From Myxococcales bacterium (GTDB taxonomy: Bacteria > Myxococcota_A > Polyangia > Nannocystales > Nannocystaceae), in contig JACKDV010000006.1 in the NCBI GenBank assembly GCA_020633315.1, positions 62,001 through 126,000 on the forward strand: a stretch of DNA of 64,000 nt, in the 5' to 3' direction. Both the position numbers and the translations under genes were made by a program. The notes beneath the pieces are model-generated. The model ran no database searches. It was not told the DNA's origin and saw only the letters and a list, made by a program, of their open reading frames with translations. Shown here piece by piece: positions 44,081 to 53,212 of this stretch; the stretch's first letter is position 1; each line of letters opens with the position of its first letter.

Positions 44081-44677
44081 TCAGCCCGGCAGCGGCAGGC
44101 CGCCGCGCCAGCTGTAGGCCAGCCGCTGCAGCTCGCGCCCCGCCACCTTCACCGGGCCGCGTGCCACTCGCTCGCCGCCGCAGGCCGCATAGAAGTGTCG
44201 CGCAGGATTGGCCGCCAGCACCCACACCAGCACGGGATGCAGCCCGCGCTCCACCAGCCACCAGATCCCCTCCACCAGCAGCTGCCGCCCCAGGCCGCGC
44301 CCCTGCGCCGCGGGGTGCAGGTACAGCTCGTAGACCTCGCCGTGGTGACCGGGCATGCCCTCGCGGTGCGGGCCCACCCAGGCGTAGCCCCGCACCACGC
44401 CGCGACCGTCGACCGCGACCAGCAGCTGCTGCAGCGGCGAGCCGAGCACGGAGGCCATGCGGGCCGCGGTGCGGCGATCGTCCATGCCCCGCAGCTCGGC
44501 CTCGGGCAGCAGATCGCGGTAGGTCGCCCACCAGCTCTCGCGGCGGATCGCCGCCAGCGCCGGCAGCTCCGAGCGCAGGGCCGGGCGCACGACGTGGCCG
44601 GTGGTGAGCTGCGGGAGCACGAGCACGGCCTGCCAAGCTTGAGCGCCGTCGCGGCTCGCTGCAACATCCGAGCTCAT
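44081..44677 (-). CDS. GNAT family N-acetyltransferase
   Basis: About 198 residues from the ATG at 44677. GNAT motif A is clear: VYELYLHPAAQGRGLGRQLL (the Q/R-x-x-G-x-G/A acetyl-CoA loop), and motif B is LVWVLAANPARHFYAACGGE. Upstream, IRRESWWATYRDLLPEAELR is the segment typical of RimI-like enzymes. The start is uncertain: the chosen ATG overlaps the ATG of the divergent gene by 2 nt (CATG), and the GNAT fold only begins about 45 residues later, so an internal GTG may be the true start. The substrate is unknown. Confidence 0.85.
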   Translation of the reverse strand: MSSDVAASRDGAQAWQAVLVLPQLTTGHVVRPALRSELPALAAIRRESWWATYRDLLPEAELRGMDDRRTAARMASVLGSPLQQLLVAVDGRGVVRGYAWVGPHREGMPGHHGEVYELYLHPAAQGRGLGRQLLVEGIWWLVERGLHPVLVWVLAANPARHFYAACGGERVARGPVKVAGRELQRLAYSWRGGLPLPG

Positions 44678-46259
44678 GAGCACCGACCCGCCCAAGGGCC
44701 CGAGCAACGGCGAGCCCCCCTCCTCTGGCACGGGGGACGACGTCCTGCTGGGGCTCCGGCACCTGCGCCCCGAGGACTACCCCGAGCTCGAGCGCATCAT
44801 GAACGCGGTCTACGAGAAGGAGGGCGGGGCCTGGGCCGAGGATCAGTTCCGCGCCCAGCTCGCGCGCTTCCCCGAGGGGCAGATCTGCATCGAGGACCAC
44901 GGGCGGGTGGTCGCGGCCGCGCTCTCGCTCATCGTGGACTACAAGCGCTTCGGCGACTCGCACACCTACGACCAGATCACCGACCGCGGCTACATCAGCA
45001 CCCACGATCCCAACGGCGACGTGCTCTACGGCATGGACGTGTTCGTCGACCCCGAGTACCGGGGCATGCGGCTGGGCCGGCGGCTCTACGACGCGCGCAA
45101 GGAGCTGTGCGAGAAGCTCAACCTCACCGCCATCGTGGCGGGCGGGCGGATCCCCGGCTACGCCGCCCACGCCGAGTCGATGACCCCGCAGCAGTACATC
45201 GCGCTGGTGCAGCGACGCGAGCTGTTCGACCCGATCCTCAGCTTCCAGCTCGCCAACGACTTCCACGTGGTGCGGGTGCTGGTGGACTACTGGCCCCTCG
45301 ATCGCCAGTCGGGGGGCTTCGCCACGCTGCTGCGCTGGAGCAACATCTACTACGAGGCCCGCAAGTCGCCGCTCATCGGCGAGAAGAAGACCGTGGTGCG
45401 CCTGGGCACCGTGCAGTGGCAGATGCGCGGCATGACCGGCGACGACGACCTGATGCAGCAGGTGGAGTTCTTCGTGGACGCGCTGGCCGGCTTCAACGCC
45501 GACTTCGCGCTGTTCCCCGAGTTCTTCAGCACGCCGCTGCTCGCCCAGTACGCCGAGGAGGGCGCGGCCGACTCGATGCGCAAGCTGGCCGGGCACACCG
45601 AGAGCCTGCGCGACACCATGCTCGACCTGGCCGTCTCGTACAACATCAACATCATCGCGGGCTCGATGCCGCTGTACCGCGATCGCAAGCTCTACAACGT
45701 GTCGTACCTGCTGCGGCGCAACGGCACCTGGGAGGCGCAGTACAAGCTGCACGTGACCCCCGACGAGCGCAGCTACTGGGGGGTGGTGGGCGGCACCCGC
45801 CTGCGGGTGTTCGAGACCGACGTGGGCAAGGTGGGCATCCTCATCTGCTACGACGTGGAGTTCCCCGAGCTCGCGCGCCTGCTCGCCGACCAGGGCATGC
45901 AGATCCTGTTCGTGCCCTTCTGGACCGACACCAAGAACGGCTACCTCCGCGTGCGTCGCTGCGCCCAGGCCCGCGCGATCGAGAACGAGTGCTACGTGGC
46001 GATCACCGGCAGCGTGGGCTCGCTGCCCAAGGTGGAGAACATCGACATCCAGTACTCCCAGACCGCGGTGTTCTCCCCCTCGGACTTCGCCTTCCCCCAC
46101 GACGCGATCATGGCCGAGGCCACCCCCAACACCGAGACCACCCTCATCACCGACGTGGACCTCGACGACCTCAAGGAGCTGCGCAGCCGCGGCTCGGTGC
46201 GCAACTTCCAGGATCGGCGGCTGGACCTGTACCGGGTGCAGTGGGTGGGCAAGGACTGA
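44676..46259 (+). CDS. GNAT acetyltransferase-nitrilase (carbon-nitrogen hydrolase) fusion protein
   Basis: A 527-residue protein. Residues about 25-205 are a GNAT domain (LRHLRPEDYPELERIMNAVY; GMDVFVDPEYRGMRLGRRLY for the acetyl-CoA loop). Residues about 235-525 are a nitrilase-superfamily domain with the Glu-Lys-Cys triad visible in context: FALFPEFFS (Glu), AQYKLHVTPDER (Lys) and VGILICYDVEFPE (Cys). The fused layout is a known family (nitrilase branch with N-terminal acetyltransferase) whose substrate is uncertain, probably an amide. It is cytoplasmic, with no signal. It is followed 74 nt later by a thioredoxin-like lipoprotein gene on the same strand. Confidence 0.92.
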   Translation: MSTDPPKGPSNGEPPSSGTGDDVLLGLRHLRPEDYPELERIMNAVYEKEGGAWAEDQFRAQLARFPEGQICIEDHGRVVAAALSLIVDYKRFGDSHTYDQITDRGYISTHDPNGDVLYGMDVFVDPEYRGMRLGRRLYDARKELCEKLNLTAIVAGGRIPGYAAHAESMTPQQYIALVQRRELFDPILSFQLANDFHVVRVLVDYWPLDRQSGGFATLLRWSNIYYEARKSPLIGEKKTVVRLGTVQWQMRGMTGDDDLMQQVEFFVDALAGFNADFALFPEFFSTPLLAQYAEEGAADSMRKLAGHTESLRDTMLDLAVSYNINIIAGSMPLYRDRKLYNVSYLLRRNGTWEAQYKLHVTPDERSYWGVVGGTRLRVFETDVGKVGILICYDVEFPELARLLADQGMQILFVPFWTDTKNGYLRVRRCAQARAIENECYVAITGSVGSLPKVENIDIQYSQTAVFSPSDFAFPHDAIMAEATPNTETTLITDVDLDDLKELRSRGSVRNFQDRRLDLYRVQWVGKD

Positions 46260-46333
46260 CGAGCGCCGGCGCGGGCGCCTCGCCCGGCCGCGCCCGCTTG
46301 ACCCGTCCCGAGGGTCGGGCCAAGACTCTCCCC

Positions 46334-46885
46334 ATGCGTGCTCCTGGTGTGTCGGCGGCGTGGCTCGCCCTGCTGCTCGGCTGCGGCGGCTCGGGCCCGG
46401 ACGACGGAGGATCACCGGCCGCGGGCGAGGCGGCGTCGTCGGCCCCGGCCGCGCCCGCCACCGTGGGCTACGACCTCCGGCGCCTGCGCCCGGTGAACGA
46501 CCAGCCGCTCGAGCAGATGTTCGAGCGCCTGCTTGCCCAGGCCCAGGCCGAGGGCAAGCAGGTGGCCGTGCTGTTCTCGGCCAACTGGTGCGAGCGCTGC
46601 CGCCGGCTCGAGCTCGAGCTGGGCAGCCTGCACCCCGCCGGCGACATCGCCCACGTCCGCATCCTCGAGCTGGTCGAGGAGGACTGGGAGGCCGTCACCC
46701 GCATGAACGAATTCGACGCCCTGCGCCTGCGCTGGGACCAGACCAAGGGCACCTACCCGCTGCTGGTGGTGCTCGACGACCAGGGCGGCAAGGTGGAGGA
46801 GATGAAGGAGGCGATCGATCGCCTCGAGCAGGCCGGGGCCGAGGCCACGCTGCCCACCTGGTTCCGCGGGCTGCGGCGCTCCTGA
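46334..46885 (+). CDS. Thioredoxin-fold lipoprotein (WCERC)
   Basis: A 183-residue protein starting MRAPGVSAAWLALLLGC, a short lipoprotein signal. A Gly/Ala/Ser linker of about 25 residues leads to a thioredoxin domain with FSANWCERCRRLELELGSLH as the active site and TYPLLVVLDDQGGKVEEM as the cis-Pro strand region. The fold is like the DsbD C-terminal or thioredoxin_7 type, acting in the periplasm. Partner and substrate are unknown. Confidence 0.85.
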   Translation: MRAPGVSAAWLALLLGCGGSGPDDGGSPAAGEAASSAPAAPATVGYDLRRLRPVNDQPLEQMFERLLAQAQAEGKQVAVLFSANWCERCRRLELELGSLHPAGDIAHVRILELVEEDWEAVTRMNEFDALRLRWDQTKGTYPLLVVLDDQGGKVEEMKEAIDRLEQAGAEATLPTWFRGLRRS

Positions 46886-46894
46886 GCCGCGGGC

Positions 46895-48016
46895 TCAGGG
46901 ATCGAGGCGGATCACCGCGCCCCGGTCCACCCCCAGGTCCGGGTCGGTCACCACGATGGTCGACACGATGCTGCCCGCCGGCGTCGCCACCACGGGGCCG
47001 ACCTGGTCGGCCACCACGTGGAGCTGGGGATCGCTGCCGTCGCGGGCGATCGAGCGGATCCGTTCCTCGTAGGGCGCATCGCCGTTGTAGGTGTGCTCGC
47101 TCCAGTAGATCCGCGCGTCGGTCACGGCCAGGTAGCGCGGGTGGGCGTCGGCCTGGTGCAGGGTCTGGTCCACCGGCGGATCGCTCAGCTCGGTGAGCAT
47201 CACCCCGCTGTCATCGGAGAGGTAGCGCAGCCACCACAGCTCGCCCCACTCGGTCCACAGGTCCTCGATGACCACGGAGGGAGCGATCACCTGCTGCAGC
47301 GGGCCGCCGAAGGTGTTGCCGCGCCACACCGGGGTGGGCACGTTGCCGTCGTTGGTGCTGGTGGCGAACCACAGGCCGGTCCCGGTCACGAGCACCAGCC
47401 CGGCGTAGTCGAGCCCGGGGTAGAGCTCCTCGGCCTCGCCGGTCTCGATCGAGTAGCGCACCAGCGACAGGCCCTCGCCGTACTGCGTGACGAACACCGA
47501 GCCGTCGCCCACCGCGAGGGAGCTCGGCTTGAACAGCGACTCGGAGAGCAGCCGCACCGGGCCGCCCGCCACGGGGACCGAGCCGGCCAGGCCCGCGAAG
47601 AACGAGACGAAGTACACCTGGCCGTCGACCACCTCGAGCGCGGCCAGATCGCCCAGCCCTCCCGCCAGGCCCTGCGCCTCGCCGCCCGCGATGGGCACCC
47701 GCCACAGGCTCTCGTCCGCGGTGTCGAAGTAGGCCCAGGTGCCGTCGCTGGCCACCGGTCCCTCGGGATCGAGCTGACCGCACCACAGCATGGCGACGCC
47801 GGGGATCGGCTCGGGGCAGGGACCGCTGGGATCGCCCAGGCCGCCCGAGGAGGTGGAGTCGGCGAGCCCGTCGCTTCCGCTGGCGGCCGTGCTCGCGCCG
47901 GTGTCGTCGACGGTGGCCGCGGAGCCCGAGCCCCCGCCCGACTCGCCGGGCAGCACCACCGTGGGGCCACACCCCAGCACACCTCCGCTCACCAGGATCG
48001 GCATCCACCTGCGCAC
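46895..48016 (-). CDS. Beta-propeller-type lipoprotein, unknown function
   Basis: A 373-residue protein from a GTG start (MRRWMPILVSGGVLGCGPTV); an ATG at codon 5 is an alternative. The lipobox VLGC is followed by a Gly/Ser/Thr linker. The mature part repeats a pattern of about 45 residues with D-G/A-x-x-Y/V-F/W strands (DGTWAYFDTADESLWRVPIA, DGQVYFVSFFAGLAGSVPVA, DGSVFVTQYGEGLSLVRYSI, TDARIYWSEHTYNG), consistent with a six-bladed propeller such as DUF5050/NHL-like lipoproteins. It is convergent with the thioredoxin lipoprotein gene (9 nt between stops). Confidence 0.8.
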   Translation of the reverse strand: MRRWMPILVSGGVLGCGPTVVLPGESGGGSGSAATVDDTGASTAASGSDGLADSTSSGGLGDPSGPCPEPIPGVAMLWCGQLDPEGPVASDGTWAYFDTADESLWRVPIAGGEAQGLAGGLGDLAALEVVDGQVYFVSFFAGLAGSVPVAGGPVRLLSESLFKPSSLAVGDGSVFVTQYGEGLSLVRYSIETGEAEELYPGLDYAGLVLVTGTGLWFATSTNDGNVPTPVWRGNTFGGPLQQVIAPSVVIEDLWTEWGELWWLRYLSDDSGVMLTELSDPPVDQTLHQADAHPRYLAVTDARIYWSEHTYNGDAPYEERIRSIARDGSDPQLHVVADQVGPVVATPAGSIVSTIVVTDPDLGVDRGAVIRLDP

Positions 48017-48214
48017 CCTGTCAGGGTACGCGACTTCCCGCGCCGATCGGGGCGACCCCCGACCGCTCCCGCGCGATCATCGACCTGCGCTGGCCGCACG
48101 GCTCGGGCCTGGCTCACGGCTGGCCGTCTTGCCCGCGGTGGTGGTCGTGGTACCGCTTGGGCAGGCGGGGGCGTCGGCGCGACGGCACCACGTGCCCGCC
48201 CGCACGGACCACCG

Positions 48215-49465
48215 ATGACTCCCCCCTTCGACTTCGACGGCACCCACGAGCCCCCCTTCGAGATCGTCTCCCTCGACCGCGAGGAGGGCGAGGGCTTGGT
48301 GGCCGAGGCCTACCGCGAGCAGATCTTCGTCTACACCGTCCACGACGGCGACCTCATCCCCCGCCGCTTCCGCTTCGACGAGCGCGGCCGCCCCACCGTG
48401 CCCCCCGAGGTGCTCGACCGCGCCCACGTGCGCGAGCGGGACTGGGGCGCCAACCTCGTGGCCAAGCAGCTCGCGCTGCAGCTCGGCCTGCCCAGCTACG
48501 GGCGGGTTCGCATCGCCCGGGCCCTGCTCGACGTCAACCGCTTCCCCGGCAACACCCCGCCGGGCAACCGCGACCCGCTCGAGCGCCTGTCGATCAACTC
48601 GCCCTTCACCGAGGCGCTCAGCCACGCGCAGAAGATGGACGCGCTCGATCTGTACGACTCGATCAGCGACCAGCTCGAGCGCCACGTGGCCGACAAGCTC
48701 ATCGTGATCGGCATCCACACCTACGACGAGCACAACCCCAGCGCCACCTCGCGCCCCCACCTGAGCCTGGTGACGATCCCGGCCGGCTACCAGCGCGAGG
48801 CCCGGATGCCCTACGGGGTGTTCGATCCCATCTATCCCGACGTGCTGGGCGAGTCGACCTGCAGCCGCATCCTGCGGGACCGCGTCTCGCTCAACCTCGA
48901 GCGCACCGGCTTCCGGGTGATCTCCAACCACCCCTACGCCCTGCCCGAGGGCAGCATCGAGGTGCGCTCGCAGGTCTGGTACTTCTTCTCGTACGTCCGC
49001 CGCCGCTTCGAGGAGCGCTTCCCCCAGACCAAGGACGACCCCGCGTTCGCCCTGGTGTGGCGGATGCTGCTCAACACCAACCTGCGCGAGGCCCTGCCCG
49101 AGGCCCTGCGCGGCTACCTGCACCGCTACCGCCGCGCCGCGCCCGAGCACGAGGGCCTGTTCCGCGACGCCCAGCTCGCCTACGAGCGGGTGCGGGCGTT
49201 CCTCGAGGACGAGACGATCAGCCGCGACTACCGGCGCGCGCCCGCCCGCCCCAGCTCGATCGCGATCGAGGTCCGCAAGGACCTGCTGTGCGAGCTCGAC
49301 GACGCCGGGCAGCCGCACCCGGCCACCGCCGAGGCCCGGCTGCGCTCCCACGTGATCGGCAAGGTGATCGCAGGAGCGATCCGCACCTACCTCGACACGG
49401 ACCGCGCGCTGCAAGAGGACGCGGGCGAGTCGATGAACGGCCGGGTCCAGGCGGCCACCGGCTGA
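48215..49465 (+). CDS. N-formylglutamate amidohydrolase family protein
   Basis: A 416-residue protein starting MTPPFDFDGTHEPPFEIVSL. Family motifs are DRAHVRERDWGANLVAKQLA, RALLDVNRFPGNTPPGNRD (D-x-N-R) and VIGIHTYDEHNPSATSRPHL (the H-T-Y/H motif). The C-terminal half is helical and less conserved, and the whole is longer than HutG (about 270). The family hydrolyses N-formyl-glutamate or related formyl/amide bonds using a zinc site. No hut genes are adjacent, so a histidine-degradation role is not indicated. It is cytoplasmic. Confidence 0.8.
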   Translation: MTPPFDFDGTHEPPFEIVSLDREEGEGLVAEAYREQIFVYTVHDGDLIPRRFRFDERGRPTVPPEVLDRAHVRERDWGANLVAKQLALQLGLPSYGRVRIARALLDVNRFPGNTPPGNRDPLERLSINSPFTEALSHAQKMDALDLYDSISDQLERHVADKLIVIGIHTYDEHNPSATSRPHLSLVTIPAGYQREARMPYGVFDPIYPDVLGESTCSRILRDRVSLNLERTGFRVISNHPYALPEGSIEVRSQVWYFFSYVRRRFEERFPQTKDDPAFALVWRMLLNTNLREALPEALRGYLHRYRRAAPEHEGLFRDAQLAYERVRAFLEDETISRDYRRAPARPSSIAIEVRKDLLCELDDAGQPHPATAEARLRSHVIGKVIAGAIRTYLDTDRALQEDAGESMNGRVQAATG

Positions 49466-49565
49466 GCCCGCGCCTGCGCCCGACGGGGCCGGCCCGCGCC
49501 CGGCCCGAGGGGGCGGCCCGCGTCTCGCTCCGAGCCGCGCCGCCCCTTCGCGCCGGACGATCCGC

Positions 49566-51197
49566 TCAGCGGATCGTCCGGTAGCGCTCGTCGACCACCA
49601 TGCGCCGCACCAGCTCGGTGTAGTCGTAGTCGGTGGCCGCGAAGGCGTCGGCGTGCTGCTGCAGCCACTGCAGATCCTCGGCCTCGAGCTCGCGCCCCAG
49701 CAGGTGCTGGGCCAGGTTGCGCACGGCACACTGGGCGACCTGGTCGCGCTCCTGCACGGTGTCGACCAGGCCGGCGGGGCCGACCTCCACGTTGGCGAGG
49801 TCGGTCGGCTCGAGCCAGGACGCGGCCTGGGGCATGCCGTGGTAGCGCCCGAACTCCTCGTCGCCCGCGTTGTCGGCGGTGACGAAGTAGGTGCTGCAGA
49901 AGGCCGAGCAGGTCACGCCCAGCGCGTCCCCGCACTCGCAGTCGGGGCGCGAGCGCTGGAAGCTCATGTCCTCGGCGGCGAAGAAGCCATAGGTGCCGCC
50001 GGTGCGCCAGCGGGCCCAGTGCGCCGCCGCGGGCTCGAGCACCTGGTGGCAGTCCGAGCAGCCGGTGCGCTCGCGCAGGTTGGGATCGGGCTCGGCCTCC
50101 TCGGGGGGCAGGCCGTCCGCGCTGGGCACGAAGGGATCGCAGTAGAAGGCGGTGTAGAAGCGGTTGGCCCGCGAGCGGTTGCTGGCGAAGCGCACCAGGT
50201 AGCCCATGGTGGTGAAGGCCCCCGAGTGCGGGCCCTCGCGGTCCACGGGCACCCAGGTGTCCAGGTCGGTCCACGGCAGCGCGGGCACGCTGCCCATCTT
50301 CACGTCGTAGGCCACCGCGCCGCCGCGATTGATGATGTCGGTGCCGGTGTTGTTGCGATAGAAGTGCGCCACCGGGCCGTTGACGAAGGTGCGATCGGTG
50401 GTGAAGGCCTCGAGGTACGAGCGACCCTCGCGGACCACCCACTCGAAGATCCGCGCGGGCTCCTGCGCCAGCGAGTCGCGGATGGCCACGGTCTCGGGGC
50501 CGGTGTCCTCGGGGCCACACCACGCGAGGTCGGGGCCGCAGCCGCACTCGCGGTCGTTGCCGCGGTAGGTGCTGCAGGCCACCCCCGACACGCCCACCTC
50601 GGCGAGCTGGGCGTCGTAGGCACAGACCTTGATCTCGGTGTCGGGCGCCCAGTAGGGGTGCACCCGCACGAAGCCCTCGCGGCGGCAGGTGCCGCCCGCA
50701 CACACCGGATCGGCGTAGGTCTGGATCGGGATCGGCCGCCCCTGCGCGTCGAACTCGGTCTGCTCCTGGTTGAGGCAGTCGAGCAGGTCACCGCGGTACA
50801 GCCGGCGGGAGTTGGTCACCCGCCAGTTGCCGGAGCCGTTGGGCAGGATGCGGCGCTGGGCCGCGAACAGGCTGTCGAGGATCGACTCGTCCATCGTGCC
50901 CCACAGCAGGGCCTGGTGGTACTCGCGGATCTGATCGAAGTACTCCTGCGACTCGAGCATGTCCTCGATGATCGACTCGGCCGCGGCCTGGGGATCCTCG
51001 GCGCCCCGCACCCACTCGTACTCGTCGTAGCTGGGCACGCGGCCCCGCAGGTCGAGCGAGGTCTGCCGCAGCAGCTGCAGCGGATCCATGTCCTCGGTGG
51101 GCGCGCAGTAGTCGGGGCTGGCCGCGCGGGCCGGGGTGCTCCCCAGCGCGGCAGCGGCCAGGGTGATCGCGGTGAAGGTGGTCCAGTGCATGGTCAT
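49566..51197 (-). CDS. DUF1549-like secreted protein with cytochrome-type Cys motif
   Basis: A 543-residue protein starting MTMHWTTFTAITLAAAALGS with cleavage near ARA. LLRQTSLDLRGRVPSYDEYE is the SLDLxGRxP motif of DUF1549. GCSDCHQVLEPAAAHWARW is a CxxCH haem-type site in the centre. Several further Cys pairs occur (CECGDALGVTCSAFC). The C-terminal AVRNLAQHLLGRELEAEDLQ resembles the DUF1585/PSCyt region. It is the last gene of a four-gene unit; its ATG overlaps the preceding TGA by one base (TGATG). DUF1549 and DUF1501 pairs are common in planctomycetes and myxobacteria, with no firm function. Confidence 0.8.
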   Translation of the reverse strand: MTMHWTTFTAITLAAAALGSTPARAASPDYCAPTEDMDPLQLLRQTSLDLRGRVPSYDEYEWVRGAEDPQAAAESIIEDMLESQEYFDQIREYHQALLWGTMDESILDSLFAAQRRILPNGSGNWRVTNSRRLYRGDLLDCLNQEQTEFDAQGRPIPIQTYADPVCAGGTCRREGFVRVHPYWAPDTEIKVCAYDAQLAEVGVSGVACSTYRGNDRECGCGPDLAWCGPEDTGPETVAIRDSLAQEPARIFEWVVREGRSYLEAFTTDRTFVNGPVAHFYRNNTGTDIINRGGAVAYDVKMGSVPALPWTDLDTWVPVDREGPHSGAFTTMGYLVRFASNRSRANRFYTAFYCDPFVPSADGLPPEEAEPDPNLRERTGCSDCHQVLEPAAAHWARWRTGGTYGFFAAEDMSFQRSRPDCECGDALGVTCSAFCSTYFVTADNAGDEEFGRYHGMPQAASWLEPTDLANVEVGPAGLVDTVQERDQVAQCAVRNLAQHLLGRELEAEDLQWLQQHADAFAATDYDYTELVRRMVVDERYRTIR

Positions 51198-52510
51198 CAG
51201 GCGATCCAGTCGGAGAGGGGTTGGGTGCGGAAGGGGTCGGGGCTCAGGCCGGCGGCCTCGGCCAGGGTGGCGCCGATGTCCTCGGGCAGCAGCACGCGGC
51301 CCCCGGGGTCGGGCAGGCCGGTGGCGGTGTCGATGGCGGCCAGGCCCAGGGTCTGCTCCACCGTGGCGCCGCACACTCCGCGGCGCAGGCCGCCGCCGCA
51401 CACCAGCACCGAGCCGGCGAAGTGGTGATCGCGACCGCCCCGGCCGTTGATCTTGGGCGTGCGGGCGAACTCGGAGAACACCACCACCGTGGTGCGATCC
51501 ATCTGCGGATCGTCCTGCCGCAGGTCGTCGATCAGGGCGGCCATGGCATCGAAGCCCGCGCGCTGCCGGGCCGGCTGCAGCGTGGCCCACTCGGGCCCGT
51601 GGGTGTCCAGGCCGCGCTGGAGCTGGGCCGTCACCGTGCGGGTGAGCCCGGTCTCCAGCAGGCGCGACACGGTGGCCGCGATCACGGCGGGCGCGTTGGC
51701 GTCGTTGGGGTTGGTGATCCCGTAGCGCGTCCGCAGGTCGGTGTCGCTGGCCAGGTCGAAGGCGGCGTCGTAGCCGTCCTCGAGCAGCTCTCGCATGCGC
51801 TCGCGGGCCGTCCGCAGGTCGTCCACCGGGCGCGCGCCGTACTGGTCGTGCACGCAGCCCTCCACCTCGTCCTGGGCGGCCTGCAGCGCGGCCAGGGTCT
51901 CGGGCGAGAACGGCGACGCCTGCAGCGGGGTCACCAGGTCGCTCATGTCGGTGGCGCGCTGCAGCCTCACCCCGGTCACGTCGGCCGGGAACGCGAGGTT
52001 GAAGGTGGGCATCCCCACCGAGACGTTGGGGAGGATGAGGTCGTCGTAGGCGCCCGCGGTGGCCATGCGGGTGCCCATGGAGTCGCCCTTGGGCACCACC
52101 CCCGAGGGCGGGATGAAGGTGTTGACGTAGGCCCGCCCCGCCGGGTGGGCCACGGTGTTCATGTTCACGCCGCGGAAGATCGTCATCACGTCGGCGTGCC
52201 GGGCCATCGCGCTCATGCTCGAGCCGAGCAGCGTCTCCTGGCCGCCGATCATCACGGGGATCGGCTCGCGGTACTCCGCGGGGAGGCGGTCGGTGTCGAG
52301 GTCGATGCCCGAGTAGCTCTGCCCGGGGTCGCGGGGGTCGAGCCCCAGCAGCACGTCCCAGGCGCCGTTGAAGTACAGGCCCACGTAGCGGCGCTGGGCG
52401 CCGTCGCCCGGGCCGGCCCGCCCGGTGCCCGCGAAGGGCAGCAGCAGGGCCGAGGCGCCCAGACCGGTGAGGAACGAGCGCCGGGCGAAGCGAAGGTGCG
52501 AGTCGGTCAT
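51197..52510 (-). CDS. DUF1501 family protein with Tat signal
   Basis: A 437-residue protein starting MTDSHLRFARRSFLTGLGAS; RRSFLTG is a twin-arginine motif followed by a hydrophobic stretch and cleavage near GRA. DUF1501 signatures are YVGLYFNGAWDVLLGLDPRD, MARHADVMTIFRGVNMNTVA (the RG segment), DRTTVVVFSEFARTPKINGR and GRDHHFAGSVLVCGG. The fold is related to alkaline phosphatase/sulfatase, with H-x-x-G and D-H residues conserved. It follows the 52532 gene by 21 nt and couples to the DUF1549-like gene. Confidence 0.9.
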   Translation of the reverse strand: MTDSHLRFARRSFLTGLGASALLLPFAGTGRAGPGDGAQRRYVGLYFNGAWDVLLGLDPRDPGQSYSGIDLDTDRLPAEYREPIPVMIGGQETLLGSSMSAMARHADVMTIFRGVNMNTVAHPAGRAYVNTFIPPSGVVPKGDSMGTRMATAGAYDDLILPNVSVGMPTFNLAFPADVTGVRLQRATDMSDLVTPLQASPFSPETLAALQAAQDEVEGCVHDQYGARPVDDLRTARERMRELLEDGYDAAFDLASDTDLRTRYGITNPNDANAPAVIAATVSRLLETGLTRTVTAQLQRGLDTHGPEWATLQPARQRAGFDAMAALIDDLRQDDPQMDRTTVVVFSEFARTPKINGRGGRDHHFAGSVLVCGGGLRRGVCGATVEQTLGLAAIDTATGLPDPGGRVLLPEDIGATLAEAAGLSPDPFRTQPLSDWIA

Positions 52511-52531
52511 GATCGTCGTCTCCTCGGCGCG

Positions 52532-53212
52532 TCAGTAGGTCACGAAGTCGGGGTGGGTCACGAGGCCGACGCAGACCGCGGTCCAGCGCTCGGCCATCAG
52601 CTCGTCGTCGAGGCGCTCGTCGGCGGGGCCGGTGAGCAGCTCCATCCAGGGATCGCTGCGGCGATCGTCCTCCCGCAGCTGCTGGCCCAGGAAGCGCAGC
52701 ATCAAGTAGTCGAGGTTGCGGCGCAGGACGGAGTCGTCGCGGTCCGAGACCGAGGCCCAGCGCAGGATCGTGCCCGGGCTCGCGCCGCCGAGGTCGGCGG
52801 CCACCGCCGCGCCGCAGCTGTACACGGCCGCGTCGTGCACGAACTTGTCGAAGGTGACCGAGAGCTCGCGGCCCTCCTCGGTGATCTCGGCGTAGTCGGC
52901 CCGCCCCATCGCGCCGGCGAAGGCCTCGAACTCCGGCCAGGGCTGGCCGGTCACCTCCACCAGCGAGCGGTGGAACTGCAGCGCGGTCATCCGTCGCACG
53001 TGGCGTCCCGCGGGAGTGTCGGCGTCGCCCTCACCGTGGTGGCCGGGCTCGCCCGAGTCGGCGCCGTCGTCCTCGCCGTCGTCCCCCTCGTCGTCCCCGC
53101 CCGCCCCCGGCACGCGGGGCGGCGGCTCGAGCCCGTCCTCGACGGGGCTCACCCCTTGGTAGCAGCCGGTCGCCATCAGGGCGGCGGCCGCAAGCATCAT
53201 GCGCATCGTCAT
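52532..53212 (-). CDS. DUF1592-like lipoprotein of the DUF1501 operon
   Basis: A 226-residue protein starting MTMRMMLAAAALMATGCYQG (lipobox ATGC). An acidic Gly/Asp linker (GDDEGDDGEDDGADSGEPG) leads into HVRRMTALQFHRSLVEVTGQ, which resembles the RRLTxxEYxxSLxDL(T/L)G motif that opens DUF1587/1592 proteins. It ends with TAVCVGLVTHPDFVTY, close to the CxxLLxSPxFLY ending of the same group. It is much shorter than usual family members, so it looks like a compact version. Its ATG overlaps the upstream TGA by one base (TGATG). Confidence 0.75.
   Translation of the reverse strand: MTMRMMLAAAALMATGCYQGVSPVEDGLEPPPRVPGAGGDDEGDDGEDDGADSGEPGHHGEGDADTPAGRHVRRMTALQFHRSLVEVTGQPWPEFEAFAGAMGRADYAEITEEGRELSVTFDKFVHDAAVYSCGAAVAADLGGASPGTILRWASVSDRDDSVLRRNLDYLMLRFLGQQLREDDRRSDPWMELLTGPADERLDDELMAERWTAVCVGLVTHPDFVTY

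Noticed and set aside
49566..51590. A longer version (674 residues) of the DUF1549-like protein.
   Set aside because: The extension runs antisense-like through the DUF1501 gene; the internal ATG gives a proper signal peptide and a TGATG coupling.
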